Numbered from the stretch's first letter, positions 47,862 through 60,950 are shown. The stretch is DNA of 64,000 nt from Schizophyllum amplum (GCA_007026445.1 VDMD01000001.1:2356001-2420000); one strand, 5' to 3'. Translations and numbers: made by a program. Notes: a model not told the origin generated them from the letters alone.

Positions 47862-48503
47862 GACGGGCAGTCCATGCGAGCCATATTCACGGACGTTAGC
47901 TTTGCATCTGCTCAACTTCGCTTTTTATTGCTATGAGATACCATCCATGATAGATATACCGAGCGGCGAGCATTCACGGACACCGCTCACCCGTCTGACA
48001 TCCTCCTACATATGATAGTAGGCATACCTTCTTGACTGTAGCTTAGCAATCTCTCCCATATCAATCCGAGAGTCGAATCACAAAACTGATAGTGTGCATA
48101 TACCGATCCTAGCAAAGTACTTTTGCCTGCAACTGAAGTACTGACCGTCGCATCCCTAGCTCGGTCGACGAAAGTCCTGAAAGTTACTGTGACTGTAAGT
48201 GACCACCGATTTTCCGCCATCTTCCACTCAAGTGAGGCTGCTCGCTTCGAAGGTCTGCAAGCTTTTGGCATAAGCTAAGGTCCTCTTGCGGCTTCGGTGC
48301 GGGGTACGACGAGCCGCCTATAGAGCAATGTCATTCAAGAGAACCACATTGCAGGTTGATCAGTGAATGGTCAGTAAGTACATTACATTGAAAGCAAGGT
48401 ACATATAATAAATGATCTATCGCGGCAGCTCGCGACCCCCATGAGACTAAGTACAAAGCACGGTCTACACTACGTCCCGCTCCAAGAACACCAGAATGCC
48501 GGC
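47862..48503. other. Convergent intergenic region
   Basis: No gene was recognised between the BTB-like gene and the nucleoside transporter. It probably holds both 3' UTRs. Confidence 0.45.
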
Positions 48504-50590
48504 CTAAACCAGCATACCAGCGATGCCCGCGGTCTGCAGCGTCGAGATGAAGCCACAGATCATCGCCGACACCGCCGTCTTCGCGATGATCCCGCTCCGG
48601 CTTGGCGCGAGCGCACCCAGGACACCGATCTGGATACCCAGGGAGCCCAGGTTGGCGAACCCACAGAGCGAGTACGACGCGATGGTGTACGCGCGATCTG
48701 AGAGCGGGTTGTCGCTGCCCATGATTGTCTGCAGCTCCGAGTACGCCGAGAACTCGTTCTCGACGAGCTTGGTTGCCAGCAGGCGCGCGACGGGAAGGAT
48801 CTCGGAGCGGGGGACACCCATGAAGAAGGTGACGGGATAGAAGATATAGCCGATGACAAGCTGCAGCGTGAGGTCGTAGTCCCCGTGCAGCCCGAAGCCA
48901 CGGCCAATCCAGGTCATCAAGCCGTTGATAACGGCGACGAGAGAGAGCACGGTAAGCACATTGGTGCTACAAGAGGAAGTGTATCAGTGTTTGAGCGACG
49001 TTGGTCAGGCTGAGATACGTACAGGATCTGACCCGCGACGATGAGGCCAAATACGGCACCCTTGGAGAAGGCGTGCATGGCGTTGGCGGGCGGGTTCTTC
49101 TCCATCTCACCACGGTCAATCACAACACTGCCACGGGTGACCGGCTCCTCTACTTCGGGCATACGCATCTTCGAGATAGAGATCGACGCCGGAATGGACA
49201 TGACAGAGGCAGTGACAAGGTTCTGCGGGGGTACGCCCATGGCGATGTACGCAGACAGCACGGACCCAGCGATAGTGGAAAATCCCGAGGTCATCGTGAG
49301 ATCTAGCCAGGCGTCGTATCAAGAAGGGGATAAGGAATGGGAGCAGTTGACCACTCACGCAACTCGGACTCCGTCATGAGGTCGACGTAGGGCTTGACAA
49401 GACAGGCCGACTCGCCCTGACCGATGAATGGCGACGCTGCGGCGACAACGGCCTCCGCGCCGGACACATTCATGATCTTGAAGAACAACCAGGCGCTATC
49501 GGAGTCAGGCCTGATTTCGTTCTGCGAGAAGAAGCATGCTCACAAGTTCTTGATCAACCACTGCATGACGCCCAGGTAGTACATCATCTGCACGAATGCA
49601 ATGAAGAAGATGATGGCACCGAGAGTGTTGACGAAGAACCAGCCCTTGGCGGTAGTCTCTGCATCGAAGAAGAAGCCAGAGCCAGCGTGAGACTGGGCGA
49701 GGAAGTCGGCGGCGAGGGTCGCGATCCAGCTGAAGATATCGAACCCGGCCGAGGACTTGAGCACGAAGAGCGCGATAGCCTGCTGGATGAAGAGGCCGAC
49801 GATGACTGTAGGCCAGGGGACCTGCGAGCGGTGCTTGGACGCGAGCCAGAAGCAGCACTGGAAGACGAAGAGACCGAGGACGGAGATCGCGCGGTCACCG
49901 TACGTCGAGTTCTGCGAGCGACGTCAATGATCGGGCAAGCGAGCGGTTTGTGAAGCACTCACCGCTTCGAGGGGGAAGCCGAATGCGGAGCCAAACACAA
50001 TTCCGAGCAAGCAGAGCCAGCCGACCGTAAGGCGCACATAATACGGGAGGCTGAACCACGGCTTCTGAACGCAGGGGATCCATACCGCCTCGACTGGGCG
50101 AGTCACGACCGAGTTGGGGATGAACCGGAAGGCGATCACCCTGCGTGAAATTTAGCAAAGGTCCGCGCAGTCGTCGCACACGACCGCGTACAGGATGAAG
50201 AACCATGCCCAGAATGTCTGGACGATCCTGGGGGGAGGATAATATCAGCATCTAGTCTCCCGTGTAATGGTGCAAAGCCGCGCACCATCGATGCCGCGTA
50301 GCGGGCAGAATCGTCGCGCTGATCCACCAGCCACCAATGACAATGATCGAACCAACAAGAATGTACGGCCGCAAGCGGTGATACAACGCCTGGCGATGTT
50401 CCCGAGCAGCCTCCACCTCCTCCGTGTCCTTCGCAATCTCCTTGGCAAGGACGACCTCGGGGTCCACCTGCCTCTTCTCGTTCGAGAAGGACGAGCCGCT
50501 GAGAGACGGTTTGCGGTGCGTGGTCTGCGCCTCCGGGTCGGCCGGGCCGGCGTTCGCGGGCAGCTCGTGGATGGGCGACTGCGACGACAT
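48504..50590 (-). CDS. Concentrative nucleoside transporter (CNT family)
   Basis: Predicted 588-residue plasma-membrane symporter for nucleosides, driven by sodium or protons. Exons in reading order are 50590-50286, 50227-50192, 50140-49963, 49911-49544, 49495-49359, 49302-49023 and 48966-48504. Family motifs are [45 protein letters not shown] and [20 protein letters not shown]. About ten membrane segments follow a hydrophilic N-terminus. CNT proteins are common in bacteria and animals and found in many fungi. The ion is unknown. The 36-nt second exon is required by phase. Confidence 0.93.
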
Positions 50591-51269
50591 CTTTGAGGAC
50601 GACGAGGACGGTGGGCCCTGTTGGCGTGAAGGGAAGCTCCAAAAGCGGCGTCACCGCGCGGGCTTGTACTTTTATACTCCCGCCCCTTCAGCCGCGCCCG
50701 GGCACCATCCAGCCATATGCGCACGTCGAATCAAACGCGCCGGGCCACATGCTTCGTTTCAATAGTAGCCGCGATAAGAACCCTCACACTATCCCCCCTC
50801 CACTGCATGTTCACTAGCCAGATAAGACGCTGTGCGCCTGAACGGTACAGGAACGGCTGGAAGCGGTTGGAATGCATGCCAAGTAATCGTGATAATGACA
50901 AGCTAATACATCGGTCGGAGGGAGCACAACAGCACCGCCGTCACTTCGAAGACACCTTCTCAAGGAAAGCGGGACGGGCAAGCGCGAGGCACCCCGCAAG
51001 CGAGCCCGGATCATCAGAACACGGAGCACCGACATACATACGGAGCCTCGAGGTGACGAGGTCGTAAGTATCTCTGATCTACAGAACCTGAATCGCACAA
51101 GTGCCCCGGCAGGGACTTGGAAGGCCCTGATTCTGGGCGGCCCAACATCTTCAACATCTTCAGGTACACCACTGCGCGAATCACAGCGTGAGCAACGACA
51201 GTCGCACATACAGGACAGGGACGAGCCACGCACAACCAATTATCTCGAGGGTGATATCCGACGCCTCCC
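50591..51269. other. Intergenic region
   Basis: Upstream of the transporter and downstream of the WD40 gene. No gene was recognised. Confidence 0.45.
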
Positions 51270-52652
51270 CTACGCCTTCAGAGCCTTTATCGACCTCCCA
51301 CATGTGATTGCCACCCACTCGCCAGGGCTTGTCGTGTGCCCTGTCGATAGCTGCATCCCAGGTATCTGAGGCGACCAAGCCAGATTCGAAATCTGCGAGG
51401 GCGCGGTGTATGCCGCATACGGCTCTGTCACCACCCGCTTCTTGATGTCCGGACGAGGCGAATTCAGGCGAGTGTTGGTATGCCGTGGGGACGCTATTGA
51501 CTGCATCGTACTCTGCAGATCCCAAAGCAGTAGCTGGCAGTCGTCCCCTGCGGGGCATCAGCGTCTATAGTGTGGCGCGGACGCAGGACACGTACCTGCG
51601 GTCGCCAGCAGCGGCGTGTCACTCCCACCCCATCCGAGCGCGTTGATCTGCGCTTGATGCGCGCGCAGCTCGATTACGGGCTGCCCAGGTGCGCGCATGT
51701 CAAGGATCTGGATGTCCTGCCCGTCCATGTGGAACGTGGACATGTAGTTGGAGTCCCCCGGGTTGAACGCAATGCGGAGGAGCGGTGACGTCGGCGGGCG
51801 CGCGGAGGAGGATGGGGACACGGACGGTGGGGGGACGTTCTTCGGAGGCGGCGTTTCATACAGGATCGTCGAGTGCTCCAGACTGCGGAGATCGAAGGCG
51901 CGCAGGCTGCCATCCGCACCGACGGAGACGAAGATGTCCGTCGATCCCGGTAGCCACGCGACATCGTACACCTCGCGATCGTGCGCGATGAGCTGCGTGA
52001 TCGCGCTCGACGTGTCGATGTTCCACACCGTGCAAGTCGTGTCGATGCTCGACGTCACCATCATGTTCGGACTCTTCTCGTTCCACGCAAAGTTGGTCAG
52101 CGGTGCCCCGTTTACCGTGTTCTGCACTTTCGATTGCTAGATTCTGGCGATTAGTGACTGGGAAAGTGGTGTATGATGTGTGCGGCAACGCACCCCAGCG
52201 AGCATCGACTTTAGCGATATAGAGTGTCCCGTTCCGGCGGGCGGGCGTCCCACGTACTGCGACATCTGTTGGGGCGCGTCGCTCGAGTACTCCCATATCC
52301 GGAGAGCATCGCCCGTGGTCGCGAGCAGTTCAGTTGACGGATTCTTCTGTCCCCACGGGAACGCGCTCGCGCTCGCGGGCTGCCACTGCAAAGACGTGGC
52401 GGGGTACGACTGCTGGGCCTCGCAGAGCATGACAAAGTCGTCAAAGTCCGCGTACTCGTCCTCGACGAGCACGCGCTCATCGTGGAGGCCGAGGACGGCG
52501 ATGCGGTTGTCGTGATTCTCGAGATGGGAGGAGACGCCGAGGCGGAATGCGGAGCGGAGACGGTTCTGTGCGCCTGGGGCGGGGGACTTGCACCAGTCCA
52601 TGCAGTGCACGGGCCATGGCGCCTCGTACTGCAGCACGCGTGTCTGCCCCAT
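51270..52652 (-). CDS. DCAF7/AN11-like WD40-repeat protein
   Basis: Predicted 425 residues. Exons in reading order are 52652-52194, 52136-51596 and 51547-51270. The start YEAPWPVHCMDWC matches the conserved beginning of DCAF7/HAN11/TTG1 proteins. Later blocks are SSIDTTCTVWNI, LIAHDREVYDVAWLPG, FVSVGADGSLRAFDLRSLEHS and DCQLLLWDLQ, which are hallmark repeats of this family. An extra Pro/Ser insert follows LEHSTILYE. DCAF7 scaffolds DYRK/HIPK kinases and binds DDB1-CUL4. The fungal role is less known. The ATG at 52652 was taken over 52709 because homologues begin close to the EAPW motif. Confidence 0.92.
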
Positions 52653-53302
52653 CCTAGTGCGCGTCGTGGGCGGAAACAAGAACAAAGCGATTTCCACATC
52701 GGGCGTCACACCACGTGGAGTACTTTGGCTCCGCGGGGAACGCGGGCCGGGCCGTAAACTCTTCCCTGCTATCTCTGACCATTTGCGAGTCTGCCTCGGA
52801 AGTTCACGCCACAGTCAGGTTTCTCCGATGCATCGATGCAATCAATGAATTGTACTGCGGAATCGTTCACAGAGGAGCAACGCCAACCCGGCCCAACTTC
52901 AGCTGTTTCGACTTCAGCGCGCAAAGCTTGAAGAGTCTTCACCCAGTCTACACGTCGTCTTAGACCTTAAGTGCCCTGGTCGACCTCGCGTCGGGCCGCC
53001 GCCACTACGTCCCCTACCTAACAATGGAATGAGATAACCTCTCGGGCGCTAGGGCCAATCCAAACCGATCCCGTCCATCATGATGGCTATGCAGTCCTCC
53101 ATTCAATGGCGCACTCACGCCGCATTGGCAGCCCGCGGTTACACATCTTGATCGCACTCTCCTGGGACGAGCCGTCATAGACCCTCATGCATACATATGC
53201 ATAGGTCAGGACATTATAACTTTCCCTCTTCTCTTCTCTCCTACCCCGTCCCTCTCCCCTCCTCCCCGCTTTCTCCTTACCTTCACGACCGCCCCGTGCG
53301 CC
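52653..53302. other. Divergent promoter region
   Basis: Lies between the WD40 gene and the membrane-protein gene. It is CT-rich just before 53303. No gene was recognised. Confidence 0.45.
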
Positions 53303-54837
53303 ATGTTGTCGGACGCTGCCGTCCACAAGCTGAAGGCCATCACGATACAGATAGGTCTCGAGTTCTTGTTCTACGGTGCGTCCTTTTACACAAGAAATCA
53401 AGATGCATGTCACTCAATTTCTGGCAGGCGTTCACCTTACCCTTTTTCTAATCGCCATAAGCTGCATCGCGTAAGTTCGCGTATCCAAATCGCACATGCA
53501 CAACTACTTACCTCGTTTCCCCCAGCCACCGCTTCGGAAACTCCTGGGTCGTCCCCGTCGTGACCGTTGTCATTTTCCTCACTGTCAGCGTTTGGTCATT
53601 CGCCGACCTCCACTTCTATGTCATCAGCCAGCGCGCGCTCCAGTTCAATCCCTTTGTCATCGCGGACCTTGTGGGCACATATAAGCGCATCAACACCTTG
53701 GAGGTCGCGATGGTCCGCATCAACGTGAGTGCGACAGCTCCCGCCGCTTAATGTCCGCTCATCGCTGGTACCTAGTTCGTGCTGTCCGACTTCGTCGTGG
53801 TCTGGCGGGCATGGATCGTGTGGACGGGGAACCGATACGTGCAGGCCACCCTCGGTATCTGTCTGGTTGCGACAGTCGGTAAGTGCGTCTACATGGTGTT
53901 CTGCAGGTTCTCAGCGACCCGCAGCGTGCAGTGTTGCTGATTTCGTGATATCTTACCGCGCTATCGAAACCCTCAACATCTATGGCCCCGCGGAGGCCCG
54001 CGCATTACTTGCCATCCTCCCACTACTAATCACGAACGTCGTGGCCAGCGCGCTCGTCGGCTACAAAGTCTGGTGAGTCCTACCCATGTGCGCAAGGAAC
54101 CGCGCTGACATCGGACCACCGCTCAGGGACTACCGTCGGACCATTAAAGCGTCCCTTGGGCAGCGCTCGCGAACGAGGGTGGAGAAGGTCATGATGTTGC
54201 TTGTCGAATCTGGCTTGCTCTATGCGGTCATCTGGGTCCGTCCATCGTTGCCACCGGTGAATTCACAGATAACTGACAGTCTATCTTCGCCAGATCGTGT
54301 TTCTTGCTTTCTCGGTCACCAACATCGAGGCGTTCACGAGCCTTGGTCCTGTCTTCATCGCGTGGCGCGCGTCCCTTAGCTTCGCGGTGAGCGCGCTACG
54401 CAGTGAGCTGCGGTCGCGGCGTCGTTGATCATGCTCATCATGTTACTCAGGGCATATATTCTACCATCGTGATCACCATCGTGTCGACATCGCGGTCGCC
54501 ATCGATGGCAATCGGCACGGGCGGCAGTCTATCCTCCGCCCCGGTGTCACAACCTATCAAGCTAAGGACATTTAGCACCTCTGCGGGGAGCAGTTCCGCT
54601 GGCGCGTACAGCTCCGCGGGGACTCAGTCGGGGAGTTACGATACAGATGCATCCAGGAGCTCGAGGGCTGGACCCTCGCGGTCCGACCTTTACACTGCGT
54701 CTTCGACTACGCTTCGGACGCCGCGGTATAGCGAAGACATGCCGCGCGTACAACACGATGAGGAGGAGGATGATATTGCGTGGCATACTAGAAGCACGCC
54801 GTCTAAATACCGGGAGGACATTGCTGACGACTTGTAA
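53303..54837 (+). CDS. Polytopic membrane protein, basidiomycete family
   Basis: Predicted 384 residues from eight exons: 53303-53375, 53428-53470, 53526-53724, 53776-53878, 53925-54072, 54127-54235, 54294-54386 and 54451-54837, exactly in frame. About seven hydrophobic segments are seen, for example GVHLTLFLIAISCIA, VVPVVTVVIFLTVSVW, ALLAILPLLITNVVASALVG and IVFLAFSVTNIEAFTS. The loop DYRRTIKASLGQRSRTRVEK and a long Ser-rich cytosolic tail complete the layout. Many such seven-segment proteins with seven to nine tiny exons occur in Agaricomycetes without known function. A receptor role is possible but not shown. Confidence 0.8.
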
Positions 54838-54952
54838 CAGACACTTGTACGCACTCTCACGTGTATCGGTAGCAGGACACTGCCTCATGACAATTTGCAC
54901 CTGATACACTGTCGAAGAGTATCGCCAGTACCTGGCTAGTACATGCGCTTGC

Positions 54953-55893
54953 CTACTCCGGCTTCGTCCCGTGTGCTGCGAACATCTCGACCTCGTTCCC
55001 GAAGATCATGGCCTTGAACTTCTCGAAGCCAACGTCGACCAGCCCGCCCTTCGTGAACATCTCGCGCATTTGTTCCTCGCTGAACCCGTTCTGGTGCGGG
55101 ACGGCATTGTCGGGCGCAGCCTCAGGAGCGCCGCCGTGCGGGTGAGGACGTCCACCACCGCTCGGCGCAGGCGAAGTTTGCGCCTGCGCAGTGGCGTGCG
55201 CTTGCCCGGTCTTCGTCATCCCATCGCCTTCGAACGCGTTGCGGTCGACTACGACGAGCTTGCCGCCGTGCGCCAGCAGCCCAGCGAGAGTGCTCGTCAC
55301 CGATGCGGGGTCCGCGAAGTGGTGGTACGCCATAGAGCACTGTGCCGCGCGTGTCAGCCACATGGGTTTGGTTGCCTCAAAAGATTGGGGCAACGTACGA
55401 CGATACCGTCGAAGCGCACGTCCGCGAGCTGCGTGCCCGCGATCTGCTGCGCGAGTGGGATGCCATGCTGGGCGCAGATGGCGCGCATCTTGTCGGTGCG
55501 GCGCTTGTTGTATTGGTCGACCATGCCCTGGCTGATGTCGATCCCGAGGATGGACTTGGCCGTGGGGGCTATCTCGCGAGAGACGATGCCTGCAGCGAGC
55601 GTGTGAGTGAGCCGCTCGACGGTCATGACGACAACGAAAGCAATGAACTAACCTGTGCCGCAGGCGTACTCCATCACAGTAGTCTTCTGGGGATTGGGGC
55701 GCACGATGCGTTTGAAGGCGTCACCAACACTGGCGAAATGGTCAGTCCCATGCAAGATGAATCCCATAATATATACTCACTGCTTGCCCATTGCCATAAC
55801 ATCAGGGATGGCTTCGTAGTCGACGGCGGTCGCGTCGTAGTGAGCCTTGTTGGCTTCGACGGCGTTGGCAGCGGTCTTCAGAATGCGGCTCAT
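54953..55893 (-). CDS. Class I SAM-dependent methyltransferase
   Basis: Predicted 255 residues. Exons in reading order are 55893-55781, 55729-55653, 55589-55399 and 55339-54953. The N-terminus (NKAHYDATAVDYEAIPDVM) and motif I (TTVMEYACGTG), followed by the motif II region ILGIDISQGMVDQYNKR, fit the UbiE/COQ5-like fold. The later motif CSMAYHHFADPASV and strand GGKLVVVDRN also match. An unusual Gly/Pro/His-rich loop interrupts the last third. Small-molecule methylation is likely, but the substrate is unknown. A TATATAAG motif at 55999-56008 (reverse) is a probable TATA box. Confidence 0.88.
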
Positions 55894-56647
55894 GGCGACA
55901 AGATAGTTAGGGAAAAGCCGGGGGCTTGAAGTTTAGAAAGAGGCTGGTGAGTGGATGTGTTGGGAGCGATTGACTGCAGAAGCGAGAACGGCCCACGACA
56001 CTTATATACGGAGCGTGTGGGTGCCCATACCTAAGATGGCTTACGCCTGTGGGCAGTGGCGGTTTGGTACCGAGAGGGTTCTCTGCTGGCGCTGACACGT
56101 GTGGTTGACATTCGATGCGTCGGGTTCTCCGGATTATACCGAGCATCACGTGACAACAGGCGTGGGTACTGAATTCGGATTCCTCCTCGCTGCGTGTTTC
56201 CTTCGCGTGGAATAAAATAAAGGGAGCATCACAGCAGACCTATGGTCAGCCTGTGGTACAGTCATGGCTACAATGTATTGAACCTTGGTCCTTAAGACGG
56301 TCGCGCTGCGACTTACATTTGACTTACATAGCTGCCAACACGCGCACGTGGCCATTAGATGAACAGCCGGACCGTATCCCCCGGACCGCGTCCTCTTGTT
56401 TTCTTGCTGTCAGCTTGCTGTCTTGCCTCAGCCTGCTGTTCAGTCCGTCTCCCCAAGCCTCGATGGAAATTCTCTGAAGATCGCTCACGCCCGTCTCCAG
56501 TCGATAAGCCTGGACTGGATCGCCCGGTCCAGGGCAAAAGGTATATCACCACGTCTCAAGATCTCAGACATCCCCGGTTGATAAAGTGGGTCGAAGCGGA
56601 CGCCGAGCAACGCTTGCCTTTCCCCTCGCTCGTCGCTCAGGTTGTCC
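55894..56647. promoter_or_regulatory. Divergent promoter region
   Basis: 754 bp between the divergent methyltransferase and the membrane-protein gene. A TATA box for the former lies at 55999-56008. No gene was recognised. Confidence 0.5.
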
Positions 56648-57972
56648 ATGGAAGATGAGCTTGCCGGACCCGACATAACGTCGCGCTTGGCCGATGTTGA
56701 CCATGCGGCTTTCCTATTGTTCCAATACGCGCCTGGTGAGTGCTGACTGGAGTCGCGTCTGAGGCCCATTGCTGACGAGGGTATTCCGTCGCAGGGATCG
56801 CCTTGACGTTTCTCGCCTTAGAGTTTGTATCACATATAGATATAGAGGTGGCTTGCATATGGAGGTGCGTGGTACATGCATACGTGCCAGAGTCGAAAGC
56901 TTACAATGGACACTCAATCGCAGACGCCCCTTCACCCACGTCCGGCTACTTTATATTCTTGCTCGATATGGGGCCTTGCGACTGCAATGTGCGTTTCGCG
57001 ATCAAGCCCCCCCTTCAAAAGATCTCTTATTGGGATCCAGTGCCAGTCAAACATGGATAACACGGTACTTCCACTCCGCGAACCTTCCCTGGGACGTCAC
57101 ACACTGCAAGACTTGGCTATTGGTGCGCGCCTAGCTTCCTTTATTGTTCTTTACTCACATGCCGTATAAGATCCATGTATATTCAGCCCACGCCCTCCAC
57201 CTCCTTCTTGTGCTACACATGGCTGCCCGCGGTATGTTCGTTTTCAGCGTTTCTGACTCCCCGCACTCAGTCCTTGCAGTGTATGCGCTGTACGCATTTG
57301 ATGTTCGAATACGAAACGTCCTGGCTTTCTTAGTCGTCCTGGATCTCGGGACAGCGACCTGCATCACGTATTTCAGTGTCAAGAAGAACACATTTGCGGG
57401 CGCTTGCGAGCCGCATTCGCCGCCTATCATACAGTATTATGCGTGAGCGAGCTCTCTGTACGTGCGCGCTTGCAGCTGATGATCTCTTCATCAGAGTGGG
57501 AACAGGCTTGCCGCAGCTGTCTTTATTAGGGCTTACGCTGTATAAACGGTGGTCTTTACATTCGAAGGCCGCAAGCAACATCATCAATGTTGTCACCCGA
57601 GATGGTGGGTGGACCTTTGGCGTGGTGGCCTGTGAGTGATGCTCGCACGGAATCTTTTGTGGACATTGCTGAATAGCTGCAGTCGCTGTAGCCTTGTTGG
57701 CGGGGAACGCACACTCCGTCGACGTCGCCGGTAAGAGGCTTATCTGCGCGACGGTGATATTGTGAGTAGTCTCTCGACGTATATCGAGCTCTCTGAATGT
57801 GACCACCTGCCCCAGTTCCGTCAGCCCCGCCTTCTCTTGCGTAGTAAGAAGCCATCACTGTTGCTTTATGCTGCTCCTGATCTTAGTTGCAGATATGCCG
57901 CCTGATTTTGAACCTTCAAAGCTTGGAGGTGTCGGACATCAGTACGATGGAGAGCGGTCGCGGTGTTGTTGA
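56648..57972 (+). CDS. Polytopic membrane protein, DUF6533-like
   Basis: Multi-exon gene, only partly resolved. Firm exons are 56648-56735 (MEDELAGPDITSRLADVD start), 56795-56864 (GIALTFLALEFVSHIDIE) and 56924-56988 (RPFTHVRLLYILARYGAL). Further coding segments are seen around 57040-57120, 57270-57440, 57500-57630 and 57680-57770. They include VYALYAFDVRIRNVLAFLVV, GLPQLSLLGLTLYKRWSL and a final hydrophobic region. The order (short acidic N-terminus, WR-x-P-loop, YILxRY, YALY plus basic residues, LTLYKR) resembles the DUF6533 family of seven-segment basidiomycete proteins. The fourth junction and the 3' end could not be joined with certainty, so the end coordinate is approximate and a disabled copy is possible. 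Confidence 0.6.
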
Positions 57973-58323
57973 GCTCACTTCTGTCTTTGACGAATTGGAG
58001 ATGGACGGGAGATGTCGAGAGGGGGAGTTGCAGTGAATGCGTCAGGTTGCTTCTTCCACTCCATGACGATGTCACTGTTCTCTATCATATATCGCAATCC
58101 ATGATGAGTAGGGACTGCTGGAACCTTCGCGCGAGACGTACAAAATGAACCGTGAGAAAGTGGCATCTGATCGGAGCTGCGGGCGGCTAGCGCTCGAACT
58201 GGGTATCAGCCGCGCCTTGCTTTTCTCCGTTTTCTGCTCTCGTTGAACATTTTGCCTCTCGCTTCCGTCCGGAATCTCGTCCGCTTGCACCTGGAGCGCC
58301 AAGCGGCACCGAGGCGCACCTGA
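57973..58323. other. Intergenic region
   Basis: No gene was recognised. It is the likely promoter of the PDK1-like gene. Confidence 0.4.
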
Positions 58324-60950
58324 ATGCTCAGCACAGAGCCAGATAATTGCCAGGAGCAACAGCGCAATCGCCACCGCGAACACCTCATCGAACTCAGCAG
58401 GAATGCCTCCGTAATCTCCACATCAAGCAGCGAAGACGATGTCGACAATCTCATGCCCCCCACGCCCGTGTCGCGTACACCGCGGGCGCGTCCCATATCA
58501 GTCCCGCGCAGCCAGAGTCGACACGCCTCGAGCTCCCCGCGCGCGTCGCGGGCGCCCACCTACATGGCCCGCGATCTTGTAGTCGTCGAGTCCGACGAGG
58601 ACGCCGACGGTCCGCTGCAGAACTCGCCCTCGCCTGCGCCATCGCGTATGCGCATGCTCTCCCCCGGACCCAAGGGATCGCGGTCCAGGTCCCGTCCGCC
58701 GCCTTTAGGCAGAGACTTTGAGATGGGCAATGTGCTCGGCGAGGGTGCATATTCCACGGTCCGTCGCAGACGTGTTTGTACTACGTTCAGATACTGACGC
58801 GCAAAATAGGTGAACCTGGCAAAGAATACCCAGACAGGACAAGAGTTCGCCATCAAGATCATGTACAAGGAGCACCTTAGGCGCCATAACAAGACCAACA
58901 TGGCCTTCGTTGAGAAGGATGCCCTCATCAAGATACAGACGGCCGGCGGACACCCAGGCATTGTGCGGCTGGAGCGCACCTGGCAGGATAACTGGAGTTT
59001 CTGTACGTATCTGGCAGTGCATGCTGCCGTGCCTCGAGTTGATCGTCAGCACAGTTTATGTCCTCTCCCTGGCCCGTAATGGCGACATACAATCTCTCTT
59101 GTTTCGTCTCGGATCCCTCAGTCTCACTTGTGCGCGTTACTATGCCGCTCAGCTCGTCGACGCAGTCGCCTTTATGCATTCTGTCAATGTCATTCACCGG
59201 TACGATTGCTGTTGTCGCGGCCCTTGCAGCTCAACTAAATATGCCTCAGCGATCTAAAGCCGGAAAATCTACTTTTGGACGACGCTTTCCGCATCAAGCT
59301 TACTGATTTCGGCACAGCCAAGGTTCTGGACTGCTTTGGTTCGTGGACTGGCAGTAAGGCTGGCAGACGACATGAAGAGCTCACCCGTACTGCAGATGGA
59401 CGTGCCAGAACCTTTGTCGGTACAGCTCAGTATCAAGCTCCGGAGCTGTTGACGGCTTCCCACACGACAAGGAGGTACGCCGTAATGTGGACCGCCCGCG
59501 TGAATATGCCCTCTGACTGCTGTCGTTAGCTCCGACCTCTGGGCAATCGGATGCAATATCTACCAGATGATTGCTGGCCGCTTCCCATTCTTTGGCCCCT
59601 CCGATTACCTTATATTCGAGAAGATCAAGCGCCTTGATTATGATTTTCCTGAGGGATTCGACTCCCAGGCGAAGGATATCGTTCGGAAGTTGCTGGTATG
59701 CCCATTTGCTTATCGGTATCACTGTACGCTAATGCGATGGTTAAGGTCTTGGACCCATCGCAAAGACTGGGTGCTGGTGCGCCTGGTACGGAGAATGACG
59801 TCGCGGCACTCAAAGCACATCCTCTCTTCGCCCCGGTAAAGTGGGATACGCTGTGGACCGATCCCGCACCGCCGCATGAAGTCGGTCTTCTCAAGAAGGA
59901 GAAGTCCCTCAGCGGGAATGGGAATTCTACCGCCGATGTTGGAGCCATATGGGACGATCTTGTCGGCGGGGGCGACGACATCGAGTGGGCATCTGACGCG
60001 GAAGGCGACGAAGCGTACCTGCAACAATTGCGGCACAACGGCGCTGCTCAACCCGACGCGGGCGATCCCCTGGACTCGGCGCCAACGACCCCTCCGCCCT
60101 GTTCACCTCCGCCTGTTCCGATGTCACCTTCTTCCATGTCGTCGCCACCACTTGAACGTCCGTCGCTGTCACGACATGACACCGCCACGTCAGGGACATC
60201 CGCTCAGATCAGCTCCTCGGACAGTAGCACAGAACAACTGGAAGAACGCCTCGCAGAACTCGCGATGCGCAACTCGCGCAAGAGCCTACCGCGGTCGTCG
60301 CCATCCGTGTCTAGTCAGAGGACGCTTGAGTATGAGCGCGGGCGCACTCGCGCGCTGACGCCGGTGCAAGGCAACACACCCGTCTCCGAGGCAGACTTGT
60401 ACGTATATTCCCTACTCTTCGGTAGATGGCGAAGATTGACGACACGAAGGCCCTCCATTATTCATATGGCGCTCGACGAGCGCGTTGTCTACAAGTCGAT
60501 GGTAGAGACGCGCTCCTTGCGCCGTCGAGCCAGTAAGCTGCTGCCGGTCAGCGTCCATGTGCCCAAGAAGCCGAAGATGCGGCAGCTGGTGCTGACGGAC
60601 AAGCGCTTGGTGCTGCTCAAGACGAAGAAGATTGGTGCTCCGTCGATGGTCAAGACGGAGTACGCTATCAAGCCTCGTGGTGCGTCTCGACCACCTCCAG
60701 GCAAGGACGGCAAGGAGGGTAAAGAGAGCAAAGACAGCAAAGAGTTGCCCGCTATCACTTCTTCGGAATTGAAGGGCGAGCGCGGCTTCGTCATTCTGAC
60801 AGTGAGTCCGAAGCATGCAGTGGTTGTTCAATATTAACCAGCGGCTTATTGCAGTCTTTCAATAAGACCCATTCCTTCACGACCCCCGACTCTTCGACCG
60901 CTCTCAAGTGGACGCAGAAGATCAACTCTCTAATCTCTAACGAATCTTAA
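58324..60950 (+). CDS. PDK1-type protein kinase (Pkh/Ksg1 family)
   Basis: Predicted 771 residues from exons 58324-58758, 58810-59002, 59055-59199, 59250-59474, 59530-59695, 59746-60801 and 60855-60950. A Ser-rich N-terminus of about 130 residues precedes the kinase domain. The motifs are LGEGAYSTV, FAIKIMYKEHL, HRDLKPENLLLDD, DFGTAK and RTFVGTAQYQAPELL, the last being the PDK1 activation-loop pattern. A linker rich in Ser/Pro follows. The C-terminal PH-like domain (about residues 575-770) begins with ERVVYKSMVE and includes MRQLVLTDKRLVLLKTKK. This layout is that of fungal Pkh1/2 and animal PDK1, master kinases of AGC kinases such as Ypk1 and Pkc1. A Lys-rich GKDGKEGKESKDSKE stretch sits in a PH loop. 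Confidence 0.94.

Noticed and set aside
50152..50190. 39-nt intron in the nucleoside transporter
   Set aside because: A stronger GTACGC donor 12 bases upstream gives a normal intron and a better protein match.
53879..53906. 28-nt intron in the first polytopic membrane gene
   Set aside because: It is too short to splice. Using the next acceptor at 53924 gives a 46-nt intron in the same frame.
60397..60430. Intron at GTACGT...CGGTAG in the PDK1-like gene
   Set aside because: It would be only about 30 nt. Reading through stays in frame to the PH-like domain.
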